Below, piece after piece: positions 1 to 8,392 of a stretch of 64,000 nucleotides of DNA. Within the stretch, counting starts at the first letter, position 1, and every line of letters starts with the position of its first letter. The notes below the pieces were generated by a model, which saw nothing but the letters and a program-made list of their open reading frames with translations, did no database searches and was not told the DNA's origin. The translations under genes and the position numbers were made by a program. Source of the stretch: Halomonas sp. (GTDB taxonomy: Bacteria; Pseudomonadota; Gammaproteobacteria; Pseudomonadales; Halomonadaceae); NCBI RefSeq assembly GCF_011050415.1, contig NZ_DRFS01000005.1, positions 1 through 64,000 on the forward strand, read 5' to 3'.

Positions 1-1
1 A

Positions 2-130
2 ATGAATGGTCTGTTCCAAGCGGCTCGGTCACGGGCACGTGGCTACCGGAACGAGGCCAACTTTATCGCCATGATCTACCTGATTGGCAGCCCGGTGGGC
101 CGCCTATTCGATCAGGCCAAATCCACGTGA
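2..130 (+). pseudogene. ISL3-family transposase, C-terminal end (gene enters from the left edge)
   Basis: The frame is open from the first base and stops at 128-130, giving 42 residues that include ARSRARGYRNEANFIAMIYL. This resembles the conserved C-terminus of ISL3-family transposases (RGYR, then FIAMIYL). Because the window starts here, I cannot tell whether the transposase is intact to the left. No terminal inverted repeat can be assigned without the other end. It shows that insertion sequences have entered the island. Confidence 0.6.
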
Positions 131-184
131 AGTGACGAAGAACCATAAAATAGCTCGTAACAAGAAACGGAGTGTAGAATTCAG

Positions 185-700
185 GTGGCTATTTTACTGG
201 CAAGTGATCTTCCTCTTATTACGTTTATTGATATCGAGACGTCAGGGCTTGGGCCCGATAGTTACCCAATAGAGCTTGGGTGGGCCGACACACTGGGTAA
301 TGGTGAGGGCTTTCTTATTTGCCCCCGTGATGAGTGGACACACTGGGATCCTGTTGCAGCGTCTATACACGGGATCGCTCGTGATGAATTGTTCGAGCGA
401 GGGTTACATGTCGTCGATGCCGCGGAAAAGCTGAATGACATGCTCGGCTTTGAAACGGTTTATTGTGATGCTTTGGATTCAGATCTTTTCTGGATTAGCA
501 GGCTCTTCGATGCCGCAAAGTTAGAGCCTTCCTTTCGGGTATCCGATTTTTATCAGCTGCATAAAATGCTGAGTGATAAGCACATGCTATCGCTACGACA
601 GATGCTCAAAAGTTTGCCGGTACTACATCGGGCGCAGGCTGATGCTGAGCGTTACGTTAAAGCCATCGTCGCGAGTTACTCGAATTATGGCATTCGCTAA
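185..700 (+). CDS. DnaQ-like DEDDh 3'-5' exonuclease
   Basis: A 171-residue protein with the three exonuclease blocks of the DnaQ/RNase T fold: ExoI near residues 15-20 (DIETSG), ExoII near 93-100 (YCDALDSD) and ExoIII near 147-154 (HRAQADAE), so all acidic residues and the DEDDh histidine appear present. It should remove nucleotides from the 3' end of single-stranded DNA or RNA using two metal ions. The start is a GTG; an in-frame ATG is lacking and GGAG lies about a dozen bases upstream. It is a stand-alone domain without polymerase fusion. It lies 676 bp upstream of the giant helicase-nuclease on the same strand, so a functional link is possible but unproven. The substrate is unknown. Confidence 0.75.
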   Translation: MAILLASDLPLITFIDIETSGLGPDSYPIELGWADTLGNGEGFLICPRDEWTHWDPVAASIHGIARDELFERGLHVVDAAEKLNDMLGFETVYCDALDSDLFWISRLFDAAKLEPSFRVSDFYQLHKMLSDKHMLSLRQMLKSLPVLHRAQADAERYVKAIVASYSNYGIR

Positions 701-1376
701 TGTAAGGGCCACAGCTTGTGTTCTACTCCGGATTCCTTTGTGCTGTTTTATAGATGTTAAATGTCTCCAGTCTGTCACTCGCCGCATCCGTGTTGGGGCT
801 GAATGATGTAGCCGCGTCTTCCTTTCTAATACCGCTTTAGGGCAGGCAGTGCTTACTGGCTTCCCCTGTTCTGCTGATGATCTCCTGTATATTGAACTGG
901 ATTTACACCACTACGTGGTGAAGCGCTTCCCAGCCGAACTATTGTCTTCGGCGCCGAGGGCGAACTGACGCTCAAAAAGCAGGATTGATTTGGCTAGTAC
1001 GCTTATCTCAAAGCCAGCAAAACTCATTTCAAGCCGATAACCCCCATGTTTGAGGCGTGCCACACCAAGGTAATGCCTGGATGTTACGTGGTGAGCGTCG
1101 GAAGCCACGTTATGCCACGCAGTGGGGAGAGTTAATAAAGGTGCGCGTCTAATGCTGCTGGGACTAAATCCAAAATGAGATTTTATGGGTTGGTCCCCGA
1201 CGTTGTTACACAAAATGGTGCTGTGGGATGAATTCGAAAGGAAACAAAGTTTGAGCCCTCAAACTTTTTGATAGGTTGGCGACTGCCTCTGATAGTCTTG
1301 TCTCTACTAATCGGTAGTAAATAATGATACTTCGGTGGCAAACTAGCTATTTATTCTGGGCAGGAGCATGGGGACG
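701..1376. other. Gene-poor 0.68-kb gap before the helicase gene
   Basis: No frame in this stretch gives a protein I can recognise. A 100-codon frame on the minus strand (911-1213) has no family resemblance and no good ribosome binding site. The gap holds a perfect 10-bp hairpin at 1246-1267 and presumably the promoter of the downstream helicase gene. It may be decayed island DNA. Confidence 0.5.
1246..1269 (+). terminator. Short perfect hairpin with T-run
   Basis: AAAGTTTGAG (1246-1255) pairs perfectly with CTCAAACTTT (1258-1267) across a 2-nt loop, and the T-run continues to 1269. It is AT-rich and the run is short, so it would be a modest terminator; it could also end a minus-strand transcript because the left arm begins with AAA. 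It separates the exonuclease gene from the helicase gene. Confidence 0.4.
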
Positions 1377-4300
1377 ATGGAACGGCGACCTTACCTTGCG
1401 TTAGAGACCAGCCGGCTGAGCAAGATCGTTAACGGCAACACGCAGGATAAAAACCTGTTAGAAGCAGTCTTCTTCGAGCTGAACTTTCGAAAAACAAGTG
1501 CAGCGAGACAGCTCAAGCGCCGAGTTGAACAACTGCTAGAGCTGCCTGGTCAGCAATTAGACGATTCCCATGAAGCGCCTCAGCTACAAGAAGACGAAAA
1601 TAAGCATAACGAATCAATGGCTTATAGGTATGCTAAAACAAAGGAACCGAGCCGAACCATGTCTAATGAACAAGACCAGCAAGCAGCGGATAACTTCCTA
1701 AACTCGTCAGACCCTTTCGTGCTTGAGTCGCTGGAACTGATGCGCAAAAAGCTATTAGATCTCACGGCTCGAAACAGATTGTTGAATTTCCCTATTCAAC
1801 AGAAAGCTGCAGCCCTGCGGATTATAGATGAAGTTCCAAACCAGCTGTGCGAAGTGCTTCTTTCTGAGCGTGAGCTTACGTTCAGGTCTGTTCCGCCTCC
1901 TACCCGGGAGGAGTTAATTGAGCATGGTTACCTTGAAGTAGATGAAGAAAATGGCAAAGACCGCCAGTTAAAAGCTAACCCTGATGCGAAGGAGTGGGCA
2001 AAGGTCCTCGGTTTTGATATTAGTTATGAGTTGCCGAGAGATGATGAGGCTCAAGGTAGTGGAAAGCATCAAGATGATGCGATTCAGGTTCTGCTCTACC
2101 CACCAGAAATGGAATCTAGATTACGTGCAATACGTAGCAAAGCTCAAACCGCGATAGAGGAAATGGGTTCAAGCATCCTCTATTTGTCGCTTGGTTTTCT
2201 GGAATGGGCAGAAAATGACAGCGGCTCAAAAACAAGATTGGCTCCGCTTTTTACAGTTCCGGTACATCTGAGCCGCGGGAAGCTAGACCACAATAGTGGA
2301 ACCTATCAGTACACCTTGAGTTACACCGGTGAAGATATCCTTCCGAACTTGTCTTTAAAAGAAAAGCTGGCAGTCGATTTCGGTCTTGCGTTACCCGAAG
2401 TTGAGGAAGATGTCTCTCCTGAAACCTACCTCGATCATGTTTCTGAAGTAATTAGAATTACAAAACCAAATTGGTCTGTCCGGCGTTACGGCGCTCTTGC
2501 TCTGCTGAATTTTGGCAAGATGCTGATGTATTTGGATTTAGATCCAAAGAGATGGCCTCTCGACGAGCGAAATCTGATTAAGCATTCAATTGTGCAGCGC
2601 TTTTTCAAAAGTTCGGAAAATGGCTCGGATGAGGGGGAAGGCAATATTATGGAGTATGCCATCGATGAGGTTGAACAAATACATGATTTGTTCCCGCTAA
2701 TCGATGATGCTGATAGCTCCCAACATAGTGCACTTATTGATGCAGTGAATGGTCAGAACCTCGTTATTGAAGGGCCTCCAGGGACTGGTAAATCACAAAC
2801 GATAACTAACTTGATTGCTGCCGCTATGTTAAACGGCAAGAAAGTTCTATTCGTAGCGGAGAAAATGGCCGCTCTTGACGTAGTTAAAACTAGGCTAGAT
2901 AAGGCCGGATTAGGTGATTTCTGTCTTGAACTACACAGCCATAAATCACAAAAGCGCAAGGTACTTGAAGATATCAGTGCTCGTGTAGTGAAGCAGAAGC
3001 ATTTGAGCTCAACACAAAATATTGACGCAGAAACAATGCGTTACGAGGAGCTTAAAGAGCGACTCAATCACTATGCTCAAGAAATCAATGAAACATGGGT
3101 TAATACAGATAGAACAATCCACGAGATCTTTAGTAGTGCGGCTCGTTATCGTCAACTGTTAGAGATAAGTCCAACCGATATTCATATCGCTGGGCTGACG
3201 GGGACGTCTCTCACCGAATTGAAACGGCTTCAGCTTGTCGATCAAGTTAAAGAGTTCCAGCAGATTTATCGAGGAATGATAGAACAGGTCGGGCAAAGTG
3301 CCCAACTTCATGATCATCCTTGGTCTGGGGTAGAGAGTACGGCAATTCAGCTTTTTGACTCAGAACAGGTTGTATCTGTTCTTCGGGAGTGGCAACAGTC
3401 ACTTGATCAATTGCATGAGCGCAACCAGGGAGCTGCACATACTCTCAAAATTGATGTGTCAGAGCTGTTAACGTTGGAGAAATGCGATTCATTGGCTTTG
3501 GATCTCTACGATCTACCAGCACTCTCTCGTAAAGAGCTGTTTAAGGCGCTTGATGGGCTTGATCTCAAGACGCAGTCTGAGGTCGAGGAATTGCTGAGTC
3601 TCCATCAAAGAATTCAAGAGACATTTGAGAAACTAGCACAGCACATCCTTTCAGAAAAGCTTTCAGCACTATCGCGTGGCGAGCCCTTGCCGGCATTCCC
3701 CGACTTGCATCTCCTATCTGGTGCATGTCGAGAAGAACTCTTCTCAAATATTGTGCGCGCAACCATTAAGCTTGAGAAAGTTGAGGCTGAACTGGAGGCT
3801 CTTGACCGACAGCTGCAAGAATTGAAGATCGCTTTGCCTTCGCCATTAAATACGAATTTAGAGCCGACTGTTGAGGGCCTCGAAGCTGCAATCAAAATGA
3901 TTGAAGCGATTGGAGCGCTTGATAGCCGGATGATTAGCCTTCGTTCGGAGCATTTTGATGAAGATGGCCTCGATGCCACACTGGAAGCTCTAGACGTAAA
4001 GCTTCTTCACCTCAAGCCGTTGCGGGAAAGGGTGAGGCAGGTTTTTGATATTGACAAATTACCTGATTCAAAGGAATTACAAGCTTTACAAGTACAGCTA
4101 TTGCGAGAGGGAATGAGTAAATGGTTCTCTGGGGATTGGTGGCGAGCTCGCAAGCAGGTTAAGGGGTTGGCAAAACAACCTGACATTAAATTAAAACAGA
4201 TCAATCCTGTTCTATCTGAGGCAATAGAATATGTCTCGGGAATGGAAACATTCGATTCACGGTTGTACAAGCGTCAAATAGGGCCTGCATTTGAAGGGCT

Positions 4301-7166
4301 GGAAACGGATATAGAGGGGCTGAAACTTCTTCGTGAATGGTATCAGCAAATTCGCAATACTTATGGCATCGGTTTTGGTCAAACGGTGGCTATCGGAGAC
4401 GGCATTTTTTCACTAGATGCTCAGCTATTCAAAGGTATTCAGCAGCTTCAACAGAAAGGGTTCGTAAAAGAACTGAGGGAGATACTCGCTTCACTAGATG
4501 ATATTCAGGCGGTACTGCCCGGCATCCGGCATGAGCTTCATCAGAACCAAAATCTTACAGGCGAACAAGGCTCTTTGCTTTCGGCACACCGTCGCTTTAA
4601 AGCGGCCGTGCATGTGATTCAGCAATGGTTTAAAAACAACGAGTTTACTCTTGAAGAAATTGAGTCTTGTATAGAACAGTTGAGAACTTTACAAAAGCAG
4701 CATTCAACGTTTGAAGAGAATGATCTGCTATATAAGCTCTTCGCTCCTGAGGCTGAGTTGTCAGTAGGGCCAACAGCGGAAAACAAACTTTCATTAGAGT
4801 CTATTCGGGAAACACTGGATTTCGCAAGCTACGTCCATCGCAAGCTGCGGTTCGAACCGCTCAGAAAGGTAATCCTAGCGATCAAAACGCATGGTGAGTA
4901 TGAGCGGCTAAAGGATGAAGCAGATGCTTATATTTCGGATTGGAGCGATCAAGAAGAGGCATACGAGCAGTTTAAAAGTAAGACTGAGCTGAGGCCCGAG
5001 CAATGGTTGACTAATCAAGATTGGAATATAGATGAAATCAGGCAAAGAAACCTACTAGCGATTGGAAAGCCGGAGTGGCTGAATGATTGGGTCAACTTCG
5101 TCCGAATTCGAAACGAGATGAAAGCACAAGGGCTTGAGCCACTTTGGCATTTGGTGACGAGTGGCAGGCTCAGTATCGAGAGTGCAAGGAAAGCTTTGAA
5201 TTTGGCGATATTTGATCAGTTGTCCAGAGAAATCCTCTCACAAAGGCCACACCTAGGCCGTATATCTGGCAAGAATCAAGCAGCACTTCAGACTACCTTT
5301 CGCGAATATGACCAAAAACTAAAGACATTACAGCGTCAAAGAATTGCCAGTGTATTGGCGGAGCGTCATGTGCCTGGGGGCAATGCAGGGGGAAGAAAAT
5401 CCGAATATACAGAAATGGCTCTGATAAAAAATGAGCTTGGAAAAAAAACAAAGCATATTCCAATTCGTCAGCTAATTAATCGTTCAAGCAACGCCTTATT
5501 AGCTTTGAAGCCGTGCTTCATGATGGGGCCCATGTCCGCCGCTCATTATCTTAAACCAGGTCACCTGCAATTTGATTTGGTCGTAATGGATGAGGCTTCG
5601 CAGGTTAAACCAGAGGATGCGCTAGGCGTCATTGCTCGTGGTGCACAACTTGTCGTTGTAGGAGACCCAAAACAACTACCACCCACAAGCTTCTTCGATC
5701 GTCAGGATATGAATGATGATGACGAGGAAAATGCTGCTATGACGCAGACAGATAGCATTCTTGATGCTTCCCTGCCTCTATTCAAAATGCGTCGCCTGCG
5801 TTGGCACTACCGCTCTCAGCACGAAAGCTTAATCGCATTTTCGAATCGGAACTTTTATGACAACGATCTTGTGATTTTTCCATCGCCCCACGCTAAGGCT
5901 CAGGAATATGGAGTTAAGTTTAACTATGTCAAAGGTGGCCGTTTTGTAAACCAATACAACGTTGAAGAAGCAAGTATTGTAGCTAAGGCCGCTGTGAAGC
6001 ATGCCGTCAATCATCCAAATGAGTCGCTTGGCATCGTTGCCATGAGCTCGAAGCAGCGGGAGCAGATTGAACGTGCGGTAGAAGAAGAGTGCAAAGCAGA
6101 TAGTAAAATCGCAGATGCCGTAGATTGTTTAAGGAATATGGAAGATGGCATGTTCATTAAGAACCTGGAAAACGTTCAAGGTGATGAACGAGACGTGATC
6201 TTCATTTCTTGCACTTATGGCCCAAGCGAGGTTGGGGGGCGGGTCTATCAGCGGTTTGGCCCGATTAATTCTGATGTAGGTTGGCGGCGTTTAAATGTAC
6301 TTTTCACTCGATCCAAGAAGCGGATGCACATTTTTAGCTCCATGCGTGCTGACGATATCTTAATTTCGGAAACCTCTAAGCGTGGCGTGATAGCCCTTCG
6401 TGATTTCTTGGACTATGCGGAGAAGGGCAGTATGAATGGGACGCCTCTCCATACAGGTAAATCTCCTGACAGCGACTTCGAGGTCTCGGTCATCGATGCC
6501 CTCCATCAGGCCGGGTTCGAAAGTGAAGCTCAGGTAGGTGTAGCTGGGTTCTTTATAGATATAGCGGTTAAAGACCCAGGAAAACCAGGACGTTTTTTGA
6601 TGGGGATCGAATGTGATGGGGCGACATATCATTCTGCCAAATCAGCACGGGATCGTGATCGCTTGAGACAAGAAGTCTTAGAGCGGCTCGGCTGGCGGAT
6701 TCGGCGTATTTGGTCAACGGATTGGTTTAGTAACCCCAAAGGTGAGCTTGAGCCGATTATTCGGGAATTGCACAGTCTGAAAACTGATATGTCTGCCGAT
6801 GAGGATCTCTACGAACATGATGCTGATCGTTTCGAGGAGGCCGAAGTTGAGGTAGAAGCGAATAATGAAGAAGTGTCATCAATATTAGGCAGCGAATTTA
6901 GCTTACGTGATCGCCTTGAAGCTTTTAGCAAAACTGTTATCGCAAAGCAATTCCCAAATACACCTAAAGATAGGTGCCTTCTGCGGCCCGCGATGATAGA
7001 GGCTTTGATTGAGCTCGAACCTGTATCTACGTCCGAATTCGTCGAGGTAATTCCCGAGTACCTGAGGAAGTCAACAGAGCCTCAAGAGGCGAGGCAGTAC
7101 TTGGGACAAGTACTGGAGATTGTTGCAGGATCGGAGGTCGCACAGACTGCTGATCACACCATTTGA
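1377..7166 (+). CDS. Giant DUF4011-type SF1 helicase with C-terminal Vsr/MTES_1575-like nuclease domain
   Basis: 1929 residues. The order is: a short N-terminal region (MERRPYLALE, 1-60), an acidic linker, a DUF4011-type region (about 110-390; KLLDLTARNRLLNF), Walker A GPPGTGKS near 466, a long helical insert (about 530-1330), Walker B VVMDEAS near 1403, GDPKQLPP near 1429, WHYRSQ near 1475, NVQGDERD near 1599 and VLFTRSKKR near 1641. That is a complete UPF1/RecD-like SF1 motor (COG1112 type). The C-terminal domain (about 1695-1790; GIECDGATYH, RDRDRLRQ, then LGW and IWSTDWF) is the PD-(D/E)XK Vsr-like fold known as MTES_1575. A further helical tail follows. I chose ATG 1377 because AGGAG (1362-1366) is 10 nt from it but only 1 nt from ATG 1368. 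Proteins of this design are common in islands and related helicase-nucleases act in phage defence; that role is inferred here. Confidence 0.85.
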   Translation: MERRPYLALETSRLSKIVNGNTQDKNLLEAVFFELNFRKTSAARQLKRRVEQLLELPGQQLDDSHEAPQLQEDENKHNESMAYRYAKTKEPSRTMSNEQDQQAADNFLNSSDPFVLESLELMRKKLLDLTARNRLLNFPIQQKAAALRIIDEVPNQLCEVLLSERELTFRSVPPPTREELIEHGYLEVDEENGKDRQLKANPDAKEWAKVLGFDISYELPRDDEAQGSGKHQDDAIQVLLYPPEMESRLRAIRSKAQTAIEEMGSSILYLSLGFLEWAENDSGSKTRLAPLFTVPVHLSRGKLDHNSGTYQYTLSYTGEDILPNLSLKEKLAVDFGLALPEVEEDVSPETYLDHVSEVIRITKPNWSVRRYGALALLNFGKMLMYLDLDPKRWPLDERNLIKHSIVQRFFKSSENGSDEGEGNIMEYAIDEVEQIHDLFPLIDDADSSQHSALIDAVNGQNLVIEGPPGTGKSQTITNLIAAAMLNGKKVLFVAEKMAALDVVKTRLDKAGLGDFCLELHSHKSQKRKVLEDISARVVKQKHLSSTQNIDAETMRYEELKERLNHYAQEINETWVNTDRTIHEIFSSAARYRQLLEISPTDIHIAGLTGTSLTELKRLQLVDQVKEFQQIYRGMIEQVGQSAQLHDHPWSGVESTAIQLFDSEQVVSVLREWQQSLDQLHERNQGAAHTLKIDVSELLTLEKCDSLALDLYDLPALSRKELFKALDGLDLKTQSEVEELLSLHQRIQETFEKLAQHILSEKLSALSRGEPLPAFPDLHLLSGACREELFSNIVRATIKLEKVEAELEALDRQLQELKIALPSPLNTNLEPTVEGLEAAIKMIEAIGALDSRMISLRSEHFDEDGLDATLEALDVKLLHLKPLRERVRQVFDIDKLPDSKELQALQVQLLREGMSKWFSGDWWRARKQVKGLAKQPDIKLKQINPVLSEAIEYVSGMETFDSRLYKRQIGPAFEGLETDIEGLKLLREWYQQIRNTYGIGFGQTVAIGDGIFSLDAQLFKGIQQLQQKGFVKELREILASLDDIQAVLPGIRHELHQNQNLTGEQGSLLSAHRRFKAAVHVIQQWFKNNEFTLEEIESCIEQLRTLQKQHSTFEENDLLYKLFAPEAELSVGPTAENKLSLESIRETLDFASYVHRKLRFEPLRKVILAIKTHGEYERLKDEADAYISDWSDQEEAYEQFKSKTELRPEQWLTNQDWNIDEIRQRNLLAIGKPEWLNDWVNFVRIRNEMKAQGLEPLWHLVTSGRLSIESARKALNLAIFDQLSREILSQRPHLGRISGKNQAALQTTFREYDQKLKTLQRQRIASVLAERHVPGGNAGGRKSEYTEMALIKNELGKKTKHIPIRQLINRSSNALLALKPCFMMGPMSAAHYLKPGHLQFDLVVMDEASQVKPEDALGVIARGAQLVVVGDPKQLPPTSFFDRQDMNDDDEENAAMTQTDSILDASLPLFKMRRLRWHYRSQHESLIAFSNRNFYDNDLVIFPSPHAKAQEYGVKFNYVKGGRFVNQYNVEEASIVAKAAVKHAVNHPNESLGIVAMSSKQREQIERAVEEECKADSKIADAVDCLRNMEDGMFIKNLENVQGDERDVIFISCTYGPSEVGGRVYQRFGPINSDVGWRRLNVLFTRSKKRMHIFSSMRADDILISETSKRGVIALRDFLDYAEKGSMNGTPLHTGKSPDSDFEVSVIDALHQAGFESEAQVGVAGFFIDIAVKDPGKPGRFLMGIECDGATYHSAKSARDRDRLRQEVLERLGWRIRRIWSTDWFSNPKGELEPIIRELHSLKTDMSADEDLYEHDADRFEEAEVEVEANNEEVSSILGSEFSLRDRLEAFSKTVIAKQFPNTPKDRCLLRPAMIEALIELEPVSTSEFVEVIPEYLRKSTEPQEARQYLGQVLEIVAGSEVAQTADHTI

Positions 7167-7261
7167 AGCGGAAGGGGTAAGCAGTGACCAAAGTGATAGC
7201 TATTGGTGATCTTTCGGTTTCGACCCAAAGCGCTCATGCCGGGAAATGCAGCAGGAGCGCG

Positions 7262-7284
7262 AATTTTGGCTATACTGCCAAATT
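7262..7284. promoter_or_regulatory. TTTGGC-N6-GCCAAA inverted repeat
   Basis: Arms ATTTTGGC and GCCAAATT flank TATACT between the helicase gene and the GNAT gene. The spacing is that of a dimeric repressor site or of a small hairpin. No regulator is encoded next to it, and its owner is unknown. Confidence 0.25.
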
Positions 7285-7394
7285 TAAATTAATAGCCAGA
7301 AGAATCATGGGCTTGGGAGAATTTGGCAGGCTGTATTTGCCGGGAAAAAGTGCCGGCATGTTTATCCAATCATAGGATGGGCAGTCTAATACCT

Positions 7395-7401
7395 GTTACG
7401 T
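7395..7401 (+). other. Integron R'-like core site at the start of the GNAT cassette
   Basis: GTTACGT departs from the GTTRRRY consensus at one position. It counts because the R'' box at the far end of the same unit (ACGTAAA, 7849-7855) is its reverse complement at 6 of 7 positions, the relation expected in a circular cassette. No convincing attC or attI stem lies upstream, so this is the left boundary of the readable array. Confidence 0.45.
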
Positions 7402-7418
7402 GTTCAACTGAGTAAATT

Positions 7419-7844
7419 ATGGAAACAATCGAAATTAAAGAGTTTTCCGAAGAGGTATTATCAGCACTCAATATGCTGATCCCTCAGCTATCCTCGTCGG
7501 CAATGTCTCTCGATGAGGCTGCTCTTAGGGATATAATCGACAATTCGTCTAGTCACCTCGTAATGGCTAAGGAAGGCAGTACATACTATGGTGCGCTTAC
7601 CTTGGCTGTCTTCCCAATACCTACCGGCATTCGAGCATGGATTGAAGACGTAGTGGTCTCAGAGGAGGCACGAGGCAAAGGAGTCGGTAAACTTCTCTCT
7701 ACGTATGCATTGGAGCTAGCCAATACATTAGGCGCCAAAACCGTCGATTTGACGTCACGTCCGTCCCGTGTGGCGGCAAATGAACTCTATAAAAAAATAG
7801 GGTTTGCCCAGCGTGATACTAATGTGTATCGCTATACGCTATAG
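7419..7844 (+). CDS. GNAT-family N-acetyltransferase
   Basis: 141 residues with the acetyl-CoA binding motif A near residues 79-93 (VVVSEEARGKGVGK, the R/Q-x-x-G-x-G/A signature) and the typical C-terminal beta-bulge segment (ANELYKKIGFAQRDTNVYRY). It transfers an acetyl group from acetyl-CoA to an amine; the acceptor cannot be told from sequence. Acetyltransferases are among the most frequent known integron cassette genes. It starts 18 bp after the R'-like box and stops 5 bp before the R'' box of the cassette, with only a weak ribosome binding site. It might modify a drug, a small molecule or a toxin's target. Confidence 0.8.
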   Translation: METIEIKEFSEEVLSALNMLIPQLSSSAMSLDEAALRDIIDNSSSHLVMAKEGSTYYGALTLAVFPIPTGIRAWIEDVVVSEEARGKGVGKLLSTYALELANTLGAKTVDLTSRPSRVAANELYKKIGFAQRDTNVYRYTL

Positions 7845-7848
7845 CCAC

Positions 7849-7906
7849 ACGTAAAAATCAATTGCACGCGACCAGCTTCGCTGGCGCTTGAATACGGGCG
7901 TTAGAT
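7849..7906 (+). other. attC site 1 (end of GNAT cassette)
   Basis: R'' ACGTAAA (7849-7855) and R' GTTAGAT (7900-7906, fits GTTRRRY) bracket a 58-nt palindrome. The central stem is GCG-A-CCAGC against GCTGG-CGC with loop TTC and one unpaired A, the extrahelical base typical of attC; outer TCAA and TTGA also pair. The ending GGGCGTTAGAT closely resembles well-known cassette boundaries. Confidence 0.7.
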
Positions 7907-7930
7907 CACAAATACAATAAGGAGGCTCGC

Positions 7931-8392
7931 ATGAAGGTGCTTGGGATTCGAACTGCACCAAAGCAATTGAGGTTCGCGTTGTTGAGTTTTGATGGGGCCA
8001 ATATCGATTTCCTCAACCAAAACGCTGAGAACCTGATCAAGGTGCCTGCTGGCGTAACGGAGGTCGAAGACATAATTCATTGGCAGAAATCCGAGATCGA
8101 CAGAATACTAAGGCAAAATCAGGACATTGACTTGGTAGCAATCAAGACCAGCGAATATGCACGAAGCGATACGAAATCAACTCGACTGGCTTCGTATCTT
8201 GACGCCGCTGTTTTACTGGCCTCTAAGGATGCCAATATCCCAGTCTATACACGTCTTTACAGCCAAATCGAAGCCAAAAGAACAAACGTCAAGGAGCGCG
8301 CTGAGTCTAGAGTTGGTGCTACGGATAAGTATTGGAACGAGCAAATCGCTGATGCAATTGTGGTGGCTTGGGCGTTGAGAGGAGGAATCTAA
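7931..8392 (+). CDS. RNase H/RuvC-fold protein (DUF3010-like), probably not a classical nuclease
   Basis: 153 residues. The N-terminus MKVLGIRTAPKQLRFALL is a RuvC/RNase H-type first strand-turn-strand, DLVAIKTSEY (68-77) fits the strand that normally carries the second acidic residue, and NEQIADAIVVAWAL (136-149) fits the last helix with its aspartate. Against RuvC, the first Asp is replaced by Arg7 and the Glu by Lys72, while Asp141 remains, so metal-dependent cleavage looks unlikely. The general outline recalls DUF3010, but I cannot confirm that family. A strong AAGGAGG (7919-7925) sits 5 nt before the ATG. The stop TAA overlaps the kinase ATG (TAATG), so the two proteins are made together. 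I infer that it senses or binds nucleic acid and is the partner or substrate of the kinase. Confidence 0.6.
   Translation: MKVLGIRTAPKQLRFALLSFDGANIDFLNQNAENLIKVPAGVTEVEDIIHWQKSEIDRILRQNQDIDLVAIKTSEYARSDTKSTRLASYLDAAVLLASKDANIPVYTRLYSQIEAKRTNVKERAESRVGATDKYWNEQIADAIVVAWALRGGI

Noticed and set aside
911..1213. 100-codon open frame on the minus strand before the helicase gene
   Set aside because: No recognisable motif, no ribosome binding site, odd composition; treated as chance.
7184..7375. 63-codon plus-strand frame just after the helicase gene
   Set aside because: Contains the inverted repeats and has no protein-like features or convincing start signal.
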